This document shows, in pieces, positions 1 through 6,326 of a stretch of 6,755 bases of DNA. The notes beneath the pieces are model-generated. The model did not search any database. It was not told the origin of the DNA and saw nothing but the letters and a program-made list of their open reading frames with translations. The stretch lies in NCBI GenBank assembly GCA_020056205.1, contig JAGVIF010000302.1, positions 1 to 6,755 on the forward strand, read 5' to 3'. The stretch is from Lentisphaeria bacterium. GTDB lineage: Bacteria; Verrucomicrobiota; Lentisphaeria; Victivallales; GWF2-50-93. The position numbers and the translations under genes were made by a program. The first letter of the stretch is position 1, and each line of letters begins with the position of its first letter.

Positions 1-832
1 CGAGTCCGGATGGCGTCAGCGGCACGGCTCCGGCCGCATTTCCTGCCGCGGCGGAAAGGATTACATACTCCGGTTTGAGTTTTTCGCAGTGGGTTCCGCG
101 TCCTATGCAGTAGAGTGCCATTCCCTGCGCCGCGTGAACAAAAATCGCGCTGGCTATTATCAGCAGGATTATTTTTCCGTAGGACGCCCTGTAGCCGTCA
201 AGCGCATCCATCAGCCTGCTCATAATCCCCTTTCCGTATTTGTCCGCGATAGCTATCAAAGCTTTCGCGAAGGGAAATTTTTCAAAAGTCCTGTGAAAAA
301 AAAGCATCGCCGCGCTAGCCATGCCAAGCACGGAGCCAATAAGCAGAATTATAACGACAATTTTTATTGACGAAGCCGTCTTTGATATATAGGGATACGC
401 CAATATTCCGAGAACTCCGGCGAGAAAAAAAAGCGCGATAAGCCCGATGACTCTGTCAATCAAAATCGAAAACACCGCCTTGAGCCTCGATTCGGATCCG
501 GTTTGAATTGATATAAATCCGGCCTTTGCCAAATCTCCTCCGACGGATCCGGGGATCAGAAGAGAAAAGAAAAGTCCTTTCATCGAGAGGACGAAGACCT
601 CTTTGAAACTCAATTTTATCCCCTGGATTTTCAAGAGAGTCCACCATCTTGCGGCGCACGATAAAACGCTTATGAAATAAAACAGAAACGCGGGCAGCAG
701 CCAGCGGAGATCCATGCTGTTTATGGTTTCGGTTATGATATTCTTTTTGCCTCGCGCCAGAAAATATATTATCAACGCGGCGAGGAGAAATCTCAACAGT
801 CCCCACCCCGCCCGCTTCGCCTTCTCATTCAT
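1..832 (-). CDS. Flippase-like integral membrane protein (UPF0104 / LPG synthase TM family), 3' end cut off by window edge
   Basis: The reading frame starts at ATG 832 and stays open for 277 codons to base 1, so the C-terminus is missing; the family is usually about 300-340 residues. I see hydrophobic segments near residues 11-26, 44-60, 120-145, 156-178, 220-240 and 255-275. Family-type motifs are RWW (62-64), PGSVGGDLAKA (94-104), DRVIGL (126-131) and PLTPSGL (271-277), the last being typical of the final helices. The family shares its fold with the membrane half of lysylphosphatidylglycerol synthase (MprF). Members act in the inner membrane and some are linked to lipid or glycolipid translocation; the substrate here cannot be told. 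No soluble lysyltransferase domain is visible, although the end is missing. The start overlaps the end of the upstream ORF by 8 bp (ATGAATGA), which suggests translational coupling. A second ATG at 828 is out of frame. Confidence 0.88.
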   Translation of the reverse strand, partial: MNEKAKRAGWGLLRFLLAALIIYFLARGKKNIITETINSMDLRWLLPAFLFYFISVLSCAARWWTLLKIQGIKLSFKEVFVLSMKGLFFSLLIPGSVGGDLAKAGFISIQTGSESRLKAVFSILIDRVIGLIALFFLAGVLGILAYPYISKTASSIKIVVIILLIGSVLGMASAAMLFFHRTFEKFPFAKALIAIADKYGKGIMSRLMDALDGYRASYGKIILLIIASAIFVHAAQGMALYCIGRGTHCEKLKPEYVILSAAAGNAAGAVPLTPSGL

Positions 833-1370
833 TTTTTATCTCGATTTTAATTTGTTCGCTTCTCAGTTTGACTGATTTAATATTCAACTCGCCGACAATA
901 TAAAGTTCTTTATTGGAAAAATCGGCGGAGCCGCTCAAATCTTTCAATGAAAATGTTTTTTCTATAAGCGTCGAATTCCTGTTGTTCAGTTCGAGGGTCT
1001 GCCTCCGAATTGGATGTTCAAGTACCGGAGCGAAACTATGCCACGACAGCAGCGCCGGAGCTTTCTCATCTCTTTCGCATAAAACCCACAAAAGCCTTAA
1101 ATTCGCGCCGGCGTCTCTCATCCATTCGTAAATAATGAGTTTTTTGTCGGAATAATTAGTGAGCCTGAATATGAGTTTTATTTCCTCCCCGGAAGAAAAC
1201 GTTCTGCGCGGAGACACGCACTCAATCCCTGCGGAAACATTTTTCACAGGGGGAAAATTTTTCGCGTCGGTCGGCGGTTTTCTGGCGATCCCCTGGCTGT
1301 CCTCAACCGCGCATGAAAATAAAGAGCCCGCGAGAATCGCAAGAAAGGCGAGGCAAATAGATTTTTTCAT
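825..1370 (-). CDS. Candidate separate lipoprotein gene inside the 3' part of the trpC frame
   Basis: From ATG 1370 the frame encodes 181 residues. It begins with MKK, a hydrophobic stretch (ICLAFLAILAGSL), and a lipobox-like LFSC with cysteine at position 20, which is the standard layout of a signal peptidase II substrate. The mature part has alternating hydrophobic residues and a segment of the form FSSGEEIKLIFRLTNYSDKKL (written here without the last residues). That pattern is common in secreted beta-sandwich (Ig-like) domains. I do not recognise a specific family. A signal peptide is expected at an N-terminus, not in the middle of a protein, so this is probably its own gene. The best Shine-Dalgarno (AAGG in ATAAGGC) is about 15 nt upstream, which is rather far. 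The 3' end overlaps the flippase-like gene by 8 bp. Function is unknown; the protein is probably anchored in an envelope membrane. Confidence 0.6.
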   Translation of the reverse strand: MKKSICLAFLAILAGSLFSCAVEDSQGIARKPPTDAKNFPPVKNVSAGIECVSPRRTFSSGEEIKLIFRLTNYSDKKLIIYEWMRDAGANLRLLWVLCERDEKAPALLSWHSFAPVLEHPIRRQTLELNNRNSTLIEKTFSLKDLSGSADFSNKELYIVGELNIKSVKLRSEQIKIEIKNE

Positions 1371-2159
1371 CAGACATTTTATTTGCCTTATGATATTTTC
1401 GCTTCCGACGCTGTCGGATCTCATAAGGGTTTCGCCTATCAAAACGGCATCATATCCCGCATCGCCGATTCTCCGCGCGTCATCTATTGTTTTTATCCCG
1501 CTTTCAGATACCTTTAAAACTCCTTTTGGAATCAGGGGGGCAAGGCGCGCGGAAATTGAAATGTCAACCCCGAATGTTCTCAGATTTCTGTTGTTCACAC
1601 CTATTATTTTCGCTCCGGCGGAAACGGCGTTTTCTATTTCCGACTCATCATGGGTTTCAACAAGCGCCTCCATCCCAAGCATCCTGCCGAGATAAATCAG
1701 GCGTTTTAATTCGTCTTCTTCGAGAATAGAGCAAATCAGAAGAAAGGAATCAGCGCCGACAGCCCTCGCCTCGTAAATCTGAAACTCGTTGAAAATAAAG
1801 TCCTTGCGCAGGATAGGAATCGTCGGGCACATCCTTCTCGCCTTTTCCAAATCACGGGTCGAACCGCTGAAAAAATCCTCCTCCGTAAGAACACTCAAAG
1901 CGTCGGATCCCGATGAAAAATAATTCTCCGCGATTTTCGCGGGATCAAAATTAGAGCTTATAGTCCCGGCCGACGGCGAGGTTTTTTTAATCTCCGATAT
2001 GACGGAAAGCCCGTCCCCCGAAAGGGCTGAAAAAAAATCAAGAGGAGGCGGCGCTTTTTCACACTTTTTCCTCACTTTTGAAGAATATGAAAGGAGCGGC
2101 TCAAGCCGTTTCTTCTTCGCGGAGATTATTTTTGATAAAATATCCGGCGGACTGCGCAT
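825..2159 (-). CDS. trpC: Indole-3-glycerol phosphate synthase (TrpC) with an in-frame C-terminal lipoprotein-like extension
   Basis: This is one open frame of 444 codons. Residues 1-263 are a complete TrpC, the cytosolic TIM-barrel enzyme that closes CdRP to indole-3-glycerol phosphate in tryptophan synthesis. Expected catalytic and binding residues are present: E56 and K58 in SEIKKTSPS, K119 in LRKDF, E168 in VETHD, N189 and R191 in NNRNL, and E219-S220 in SESG. The phosphate-site region AVLIGETLM (239-246) is also present. TrpC proteins normally end about here, but there is no stop. At M264 the frame continues into a typical lipoprotein signal peptide and about 160 further residues (described separately). 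The start ATG lies 12 bp after the preceding gene, with only a weak Shine-Dalgarno (TAGG). No other trp gene lies in the window. The fusion may be real, or one indel may have removed the trpC stop; the enzyme call itself is secure. Confidence 0.9.
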   Translation of the reverse strand: MRSPPDILSKIISAKKKRLEPLLSYSSKVRKKCEKAPPPLDFFSALSGDGLSVISEIKKTSPSAGTISSNFDPAKIAENYFSSGSDALSVLTEEDFFSGSTRDLEKARRMCPTIPILRKDFIFNEFQIYEARAVGADSFLLICSILEEDELKRLIYLGRMLGMEALVETHDESEIENAVSAGAKIIGVNNRNLRTFGVDISISARLAPLIPKGVLKVSESGIKTIDDARRIGDAGYDAVLIGETLMRSDSVGSENIIRQIKCLMKKSICLAFLAILAGSLFSCAVEDSQGIARKPPTDAKNFPPVKNVSAGIECVSPRRTFSSGEEIKLIFRLTNYSDKKLIIYEWMRDAGANLRLLWVLCERDEKAPALLSWHSFAPVLEHPIRRQTLELNNRNSTLIEKTFSLKDLSGSADFSNKELYIVGELNIKSVKLRSEQIKIEIKNE

Positions 2160-2171
2160 GAAAAAAATGGC

Positions 2172-2471
2172 CTATCGTTTCGTGAGATTGTCGCGGAAAA
2201 TATAAATTAGAATTGCAACTGCTCCGATGACTTTCACAGGCAGGCAATAAGGGCTGTTGAATGCTCCAAGCGTCGTCGTTTCATCGCCCCAATCGGAAAA
2301 ATGCGTCCCGAGAAAAACAACCACGCCGACCACCACGTAAAGGGCCGCGAGATATACAGTGGAATACAATATCCAAAAAAGTATTTTGGACAAATTATTG
2401 CTCGTCCCTTCCGTTATGTTTTGGATGGGAGACCTCGTGTATGTTGTTCCAAGTTTTCTTCTTTTCAGCAT
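2172..2471 (-). CDS. Small two-helix membrane protein, unknown function
   Basis: This encodes 99 residues and I do not recognise it. The N-terminus is basic (MLKRRK). A long hydrophobic stretch at about 29-55 and a second at about 77-92 predict two transmembrane helices joined by a loop with several acidic residues (SDWGDE, 59-64). The tail RDNLTKR is positively charged and probably cytosolic. Support for a real gene: an AGAGGA Shine-Dalgarno about 10 nt before ATG 2471, a membrane-protein composition, the same strand as its neighbours, and close packing between pyrD (70 bp gap) and trpC (12 bp gap). Its TAG stop is immediately upstream of the trpC start region, so the two are likely co-transcribed. 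No known motif ties it to pyrimidine or tryptophan synthesis. Confidence 0.65.
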   Translation of the reverse strand: MLKRRKLGTTYTRSPIQNITEGTSNNLSKILFWILYSTVYLAALYVVVGVVVFLGTHFSDWGDETTTLGAFNSPYCLPVKVIGAVAILIYIFRDNLTKR

Positions 2472-2541
2472 TTCCGCAAATCCTCTATGGTTTTGAAATA
2501 ATATGGGGTAAGATACAACGAAAATGCGAAAATAAAAGGTT

Positions 2542-3465
2542 TCAAGACAGCTCTATTTTTCCGACCAGTTCCGACGCCTTCCCAATTTTATTATCGTCAA
2601 GATAGCGGTTTATCCCGTCAATAATCCTCAGCGGCGCCGTTGGATCCGCGAAAATCGCAGTTCCAACCGCGACGGCGTCCGCCCCGGCAAGCATAAATTC
2701 GACGGCATCGTCCGCGGAGGATATTCCTCCCATTCCGATGATAGGGGCATTGACGGCGTTCGCGACTTCATAAACCATTCTCAATGCAAGGGGTTTCAAA
2801 GCCGGACCGCTGAAGCCTCCGGTTATATTGGCTATCATAGGTTTTCTTGTCTTTATGTCTATTGCCATTCCCGGAATTGTGTTTATCAGCGAAACAATGT
2901 CGGACCCGGAATCAATCACGGCTTTTGCGAAATCCGCAATTTTGCTTACATTCGGGCTTAATTTGGTTATGAGCGGCAACTTTGTCGCCTTTCTAACTTC
3001 CGATACGACTTTTGCGGCGAGTTTTAAATCGGTTCCGAAGGCGATTCCGCCTTCTTTGATATTCGGACACGAAATATTTATTTCAAGGGCGGAAATTCCA
3101 TCCGCTTCCGCGGCAAGCTTTGACGCGACATCCCGATAATCATCAATACTTTTTCCCCATATATTCACTATCACCACGGCGCCGGTTCTTCGCAGGGCGG
3201 GCAGGTATTCATCGTTGTGAAGAAACTTGTCAACTCCGGGATTTTGAAGCCCGATAGCATTCAACATTCCCCCGCTGACTTCGACCGCGCGCGGCGGCGG
3301 ATTGCCGTCCCACGGAAACGATGAAACCCCCTTGACGACTACGGCTCCGAGTTTTTCCGGAGGGCAATACTCTCTGTATTCCATCCCGTACCCGAAGGTT
3401 CCGGAGGCTGCCATAACAGGGTTTTTTAATGTCAACGGACCAAGTTTTACAGAAAGCTCAGCCAT
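2542..3465 (-). CDS. pyrD: Dihydroorotate dehydrogenase, class 1B catalytic subunit (PyrDB)
   Basis: This is a 307-residue protein, the usual length for the cytosolic FMN enzyme that oxidises dihydroorotate to orotate in pyrimidine synthesis. Family motifs in order: SGTFGYGMEY (21-30), VVKGVS (43-48) with K45, GNPPPR followed by GGMLNAIGLQNPG (54-77), NISCPNIKEGG (130-140) with catalytic base C133, KLSPNV (168-173), SLINTIPGMAID (192-203), GGFSGPALKP (216-225), and the FMN phosphate-site stretches GMGGIS (244-249) and VGTAIF (267-272). A catalytic cysteine, rather than the serine of class 2, plus the lack of an N-terminal membrane extension, indicates class 1; the overall pattern fits 1B. Class 1B enzymes normally pair with the PyrK electron-transfer subunit, which is not in this window. 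The start is well supported by AAGGAG with a 5-nt spacer. Confidence 0.95.
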   Translation of the reverse strand: MAELSVKLGPLTLKNPVMAASGTFGYGMEYREYCPPEKLGAVVVKGVSSFPWDGNPPPRAVEVSGGMLNAIGLQNPGVDKFLHNDEYLPALRRTGAVVIVNIWGKSIDDYRDVASKLAAEADGISALEINISCPNIKEGGIAFGTDLKLAAKVVSEVRKATKLPLITKLSPNVSKIADFAKAVIDSGSDIVSLINTIPGMAIDIKTRKPMIANITGGFSGPALKPLALRMVYEVANAVNAPIIGMGGISSADDAVEFMLAGADAVAVGTAIFADPTAPLRIIDGINRYLDDNKIGKASELVGKIELS

Positions 3466-3470
3466 AAAAT

Positions 3471-3476
3471 CTCCTT
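3471..3476 (-). promoter_or_regulatory. Ribosome binding site of pyrD
   Basis: On the minus strand AAGGAG lies 5 nt before ATG 3465. It is the strongest Shine-Dalgarno in the window and fixes the pyrD start. It lies only about 10 bp from the palindrome at 3486-3593, so a folded palindrome in the transcript could sit close to the translation start. Confidence 0.8.
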
Positions 3477-3485
3477 GGTAAATCC

Positions 3486-3593
3486 TGAGTAAATATTCTC
3501 CGAACCCCGCCTGGCCTGTGCGTGTCCGCCTGACTGCGAGCGTCCTCGCTCAGGCAGGCGCGCAGACAAGTCCTTTCGGTGAATATTTACTCA
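3486..3593. repeat. 108-bp imperfect palindrome with 19-bp near-perfect ends (MITE-like element or attenuator)
   Basis: The outer arms 3486-3504 and 3575-3593 are inverted copies matching at 18 of 19 positions (TGAGTAAATATTC then T or A then CCGAA). At the centre is a second, GC-rich inverted repeat: GCCTGA, a 2-nt bulge, and GCGAG at about 3529-3540, which pair with CTCGC and TCAGGC after the 4-nt loop CGTC. The sequence between the arms is partly symmetric as well. The right arm supplies the TGA stop of the URO-D-like gene. There is no U-run characteristic of an intrinsic terminator, so termination is uncertain. The 12-mer GTGAATATTTAC of the right arm recurs at 6731-6742, which suggests a dispersed family. 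Confidence 0.75.
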
Positions 3594-4604
3594 CAGGCTT
3601 CCTGCTTTTTCCGCATATTCATGAAAAAGCATGAGATAGAGTTTGTAATCGTCAAATGAAACCCCGGGCGGAGTCTGGTGATCGCAGGATATTATGAATC
3701 CTCCTTTTGCGGCGACAGGAACCAGACGCTCAAATTCTTTTCTTATTGCGGCTTCGCCCTTGTTCATCACCATCTTGTCATATGCGCCGATATAAATCTG
3801 GCGCGGATGATTTTCCCTGAGTAGCGCAATATCCACTCCCGCCTGCCTCTCGAGAGGAAGAATCCCCTCAATACCGGCTTCTTCAAACCATGACGCCGGC
3901 TCGCTTATGTCTCCATCGGAATCAACGATCACCCTGATCCCCCTCTCCTTCAATTTCGGGACGACCATCTGGTAATATGGCTTCATGAACTCGTCGAACA
4001 TCTCCTTGGAAAGCATCGGCCCGTTGTTGTAGCTCATGTCCTCGGCAAACGTCATGAAATCAGGCGTCGTGTACTTGCATATCATGTCGATGATCTTCAT
4101 CTGGTGCGCCACAAGATCCCTGTTCATCCTGTGCATGAGTTCCGGATGATCGTAGAAAGCGTAAAGATGCTCCTCGATCCCGAACAATGTCCTTGGAAAC
4201 CAGAAGAATCCTTCAATCGTGAACCATGTCACGCAGTCGCCCTTCCTGTGCTCGGGGGCCCATTTCTTCCAGGCCTCGACGTTTATGCAGTTCTCAGGAT
4301 AGAGATATTTTTTTAACGCGTCGTAATCGCTTTCGCTCTTGACGAATCCGGCGCCGTGATGTGCAGGCTGCGGAAAATCATGCGCCCTCGGACGCGCCCA
4401 GTCCTGATGGTGGACATCCATTCCGAGATGACGATAGATGTCCGCTATTTCCACGTTATTGCGAAGCCCCTCCGATCTCCATCTGTCGATCGTATCACCC
4501 CACCAACCCGCCCATTCAATCACGGGAAGCCTGTCGAATGGCTTGAAGTTCAATATCGCCTGAAACCTTTCCCTTGCCGTCATCAAATCATGAGAGGAAA
4601 ACAT
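3591..4604 (-). CDS. URO-D superfamily protein, probably methyltransferase-like rather than true uroporphyrinogen decarboxylase
   Basis: From ATG 4604 the protein has 337 residues. The URO-D TIM-barrel pattern is clear: TARERFQAILNFKPFDRLP at 9-27 (the usual N-terminal signature), FAEDM followed by GPMLS (187-199), VDSDGDIS (227-234), AGIEGILPLERQAGVD (243-258), YIGAYDK (271-277) and a C-terminal GGFIISCDHQTPPGVS (301-316). The DSDGD and DHQTPP forms are typical of the broad URO-D/MtaA-like group, often found as many paralogues in PVC and anaerobic bacteria. True HemE also acts on a tetrapyrrole but differs in these motifs. No corrinoid protein or other heme gene is adjacent, so the substrate is unknown. 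Start: TTG 4625 and ATG 4583 are also in frame. I prefer 4604 because GGA lies 9 nt upstream, while 4625 falls in repeat-like sequence; 4583 fits the family N-terminus best but lacks a Shine-Dalgarno. Confidence 0.88.
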   Translation of the reverse strand: MFSSHDLMTARERFQAILNFKPFDRLPVIEWAGWWGDTIDRWRSEGLRNNVEIADIYRHLGMDVHHQDWARPRAHDFPQPAHHGAGFVKSESDYDALKKYLYPENCINVEAWKKWAPEHRKGDCVTWFTIEGFFWFPRTLFGIEEHLYAFYDHPELMHRMNRDLVAHQMKIIDMICKYTTPDFMTFAEDMSYNNGPMLSKEMFDEFMKPYYQMVVPKLKERGIRVIVDSDGDISEPASWFEEAGIEGILPLERQAGVDIALLRENHPRQIYIGAYDKMVMNKGEAAIRKEFERLVPVAAKGGFIISCDHQTPPGVSFDDYKLYLMLFHEYAEKAGSL

Positions 4605-4856
4605 AGCTTTATTTCCGATTGCCAATTTCCAAAGGGTTATTAGTTATTCGATTTGGAGATTTTTCAATCCTTCAATCACCCAATCATTAGCACTTTGACA
4701 CTTTGACACTTTGTTCCCGAAATATACCCCCCCGAACCGGAATTTCCAGTACCCTGTAACTCAAATATATTCGGACAAGATTGCGATATTTTCCCCCGGT
4801 TGACTTCCCTGATTTCTTTGAGTCTTGCGATTTTTTTATTTTTTTTCGAATACCGC
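4605..4856. other. Divergent intergenic region, repeat-like and low complexity
   Basis: No gene is supported here. The stretch separates the minus-strand cluster from the plus-strand gene at 5012 and must hold the promoters of both. From 4650 to 4690 there is ATT/CAATC-rich sequence of the 'TTCAATCCTTCAATCACCCAATC' type (fragment given), which looks like dispersed repeat debris. Next come an 8-bp tandem repeat (4691-4713), a run of seven C (about 4727-4733), and T-rich tracts at about 4831-4846. I could not identify a convincing sigma70 promoter for the minus-strand genes. Confidence 0.5.
4691..4713. repeat. Short tandem repeat, unit CACTTTGA, 2.9 copies
   Basis: CACTTTGA is repeated at 4691-4698 and 4699-4706, and CACTTTG follows at 4707-4713. 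There are no mismatches. It lies in the divergent intergenic region about 90 bp upstream of the URO-D-like gene. The role is unknown; it may be simple slippage or spaced regulatory half-sites. Confidence 0.7.
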
Positions 4857-4884
4857 TTGACTTGCGCAATAGTGTTGCTACGGT
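4857..4884 (+). promoter_or_regulatory. Weak sigma70-type promoter candidate upstream of the 4-helix-bundle remnant and the 5012 gene
   Basis: TTGACT (4857-4862) is followed by a 16-bp spacer and TACGGT (4879-4884), which keeps the three most conserved -10 positions (T1, A2, T6). The -10 sits in a small palindrome, GCTAC-G-GTAGC. It lies about 45 bp before the remnant ATG and about 125 bp before the 5012 gene. The -35 is good but the -10 is poor, so activity is doubtful. Confidence 0.35.
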
Positions 4885-4894
4885 AGCGGCATTA

Positions 4895-4930
4895 TTCGAA
4901 GAATATCCAATATCCAACACGGAATATCCA
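4895..4930 (+). repeat. Leader-type degenerate repeat (TTCGAA plus ATATCCA units)
   Basis: TTCGAA is followed by GAATATCCAATATCCAACAC and then GGAATATCCA, ending exactly at the ATG of the small remnant ORF. Positions 4901-4931 match 6560-6590 at 27 of 31 bases. From memory, such strings recur in front of small genes in PVC and candidate-phylum genomes; I cannot check this here. Confidence 0.55.
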
Positions 4931-4999
4931 ATGGCGAAGGAAAGAAAATTTGACTTACAGAAACGTCTCATCGGCTATGCTGTGGAAATAAAAAAGTAA
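4931..4999 (+). pseudogene. 5' remnant of a four-helix-bundle (S23 / 23S rRNA intervening-sequence) protein gene
   Basis: The short ORF encodes 22 residues, beginning MAKERKFDLQKRLI and ending in TAA. This closely resembles the N-terminus of four-helix-bundle proteins of the S23 (IVP) family, which are normally about 115-130 residues and continue through a conserved helical core. Nothing resembling that core follows; the next gene begins 12 bp later in the same frame and is unrelated. The upstream repeat leader is also present, so I infer that the start of such a gene survives and the rest was lost by deletion or replacement at about 4990-5010. With only 22 residues, chance similarity cannot be excluded. 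It could also be translated as a small leader peptide. Confidence 0.5.
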
Positions 5000-5011
5000 A
5001 AATAGCTTTGC

Positions 5012-6241
5012 ATGCAAAACGAAGAAATTTTACGCCGGATACGCGCTATTGACAAAGATGGGGCGTTATCGCCGTACATCGAGTCAAATATTTTGGAATT
5101 TGACAGGAATTTTCCGGTTTTACCGGGCGATGTGGAGATTCTTGGCTGGTGCATGCTTGCGGGGCTCGGGCCGGAATCTGAAAAAGAAGTTTTACCTCTG
5201 GCGCTGAGGGTGCGCGAGGACAGATTGCTGTCTTTCGTTTATTTCCACTGCTCCCGCCTTGCCTACGATCTTATCAGTTTACATTCGGAAGTAATGAAAT
5301 GGCCGTCCTTTGATACTTTCTTCCCGGAAAAGAGCAACTTATTTCTCCTTCTAATCGCCTTGTCCGCAGTTCCGAGAATCCAAAGAATCCACCGCGCGTT
5401 GAAAGTTTCACCGGAAATAACCGGCGACACATGCGGGGATATTGCCAGCAGAGTCGGGATATCAAAAGAGTATAAAAATGGAGAAATAGGAGTTTCGCTG
5501 CGTTGTCTCAACTGGCTGCGCCTCCACGTGAAAGGCGAACTCTTCCAGTTTGGACGACTTCAGTTCCATCCGGTAATTTTAAACGAGCCAATATGCGTTT
5601 ATCGCCGTCTCTCCGGCGGGGAAGTTCTGATTTTACTTGAACCGGGGCAACGCTTCCGTCCCGACGGTTTTTATGACGGCGCCGGCGGTAAATTGCGCCC
5701 CGACGCATGGTTTTCCGAATGGACTGAAAAAAACGGGCGGCTGACAGCAAACAGGATAGCTTGTAATGGCCGCGCCGAAAGTCTTCCAACGACGATCAAA
5801 CTTGATGAGTGGCGTTTGTGTGTTGACAGTTCTTCGGCGGTGATGAACACGCACATTCCCCGCGGCAGGCGCATCACTATGGAGGACTGGAGGGATTCTA
5901 TCAGACGCGGATTTGATTTCTTCAGAAACGTCCGCCCGGCTTCCGCCCAGCCCCTCGCATGCGCATGCAAATCGTGGATGTTCGATCCGAAACTCCAAGA
6001 ACTCATTCCGGAAAATTCGGGTCTCGTTTCCCTTCAGAAACGAATGAATATTTTCCCGCTCTGTTCACAGGAAACGCGTTGCGGCTTTTATTTTATCTTC
6101 GGAGACGATAATATAGACATTGAAAAAGCCCCGCGCGACACATCATTGCGGCGGGCGGTAATTGATTGCGTGATTAAGGGCGGTTCGCTCTCCGGCGGCG
6201 GAATGCTCCTCTTCGAAGACCAAATCGAATGTCTCCGCTGA
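5012..6241 (+). CDS. Acyltransferase-domain protein (NAT_N / GNAT_C-type, formerly DUF5596-like)
   Basis: This is a 409-residue soluble protein. Residues about 1-140 form a helical N-terminal region. Residues about 155-405 resemble the GNAT-like C-terminal domain: LRLHVKGELFQFGRLQFHP (169-187), THIPRGRRI (280-288) followed by a helix ending FDFF, CKSWMFDPKLQEL (319-331), GLVSLQKRMNIFP (337-349) and GGSLSGGGMLLF (390-401). I recall this arrangement from proteins annotated as 'acyltransferase domain-containing'. The reaction, probably acyl or acetyl transfer from a CoA donor, is inferred from the fold, and the acceptor is unknown. An in-frame TAG at 5003-5005 excludes an earlier start, so ATG 5012 is the first possible one. 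There is no Shine-Dalgarno, and the ATG lies in the palindrome TTTGCATGCAAA. It is the only long gene on the plus strand, divergent from the left cluster, with no partner gene downstream. Confidence 0.8.
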   Translation: MQNEEILRRIRAIDKDGALSPYIESNILEFDRNFPVLPGDVEILGWCMLAGLGPESEKEVLPLALRVREDRLLSFVYFHCSRLAYDLISLHSEVMKWPSFDTFFPEKSNLFLLLIALSAVPRIQRIHRALKVSPEITGDTCGDIASRVGISKEYKNGEIGVSLRCLNWLRLHVKGELFQFGRLQFHPVILNEPICVYRRLSGGEVLILLEPGQRFRPDGFYDGAGGKLRPDAWFSEWTEKNGRLTANRIACNGRAESLPTTIKLDEWRLCVDSSSAVMNTHIPRGRRITMEDWRDSIRRGFDFFRNVRPASAQPLACACKSWMFDPKLQELIPENSGLVSLQKRMNIFPLCSQETRCGFYFIFGDDNIDIEKAPRDTSLRRAVIDCVIKGGSLSGGGMLLFEDQIECLR

Positions 6242-6326
6242 CACATGGTTTTGCGTCTGTTTCTCGTCCTTTCCCATAAAACTCACAAAAAATACATGTT
6301 TTTTCCGATAATCTTATCTCACATCC

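Noticed and set aside
89..370. 93-codon plus-strand ORF
   Set aside because: It lies antisense to the flippase-like gene, whose minus-strand frame carries clear family motifs; it is a shadow.
456..806. 116-codon minus-strand ORF
   Set aside because: It is in a different frame inside the flippase-like gene; its Arg-rich translation has no membrane segments or motifs.
1078..1093. CATAAAACCCACAAAA, resembling 6275-6290 at 15 of 16 bases
   Set aside because: One copy lies within the coding lipoprotein-like domain and the sequence is A-rich; I take it as probably chance.
4781..4930. Longer form of the small plus-strand ORF ending at 4999
   Set aside because: The upstream extension encodes a Phe-rich stretch through T-rich sequence and the repeat leader. 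Only the part from ATG 4931 resembles a known protein.
4687..4971. 94-codon minus-strand ORF in the divergent region
   Set aside because: It crosses the tandem repeat, the C run and the reverse of the repeat leader. The 'SVLDIGYSS' part of its translation is simply the repeat read backwards.
6287..6304. A-run / T-run palindrome after the acyltransferase gene, considered as a terminator
   Set aside because: The stem is almost only A-T pairs with no GC core, so it is too weak to call an intrinsic terminator.
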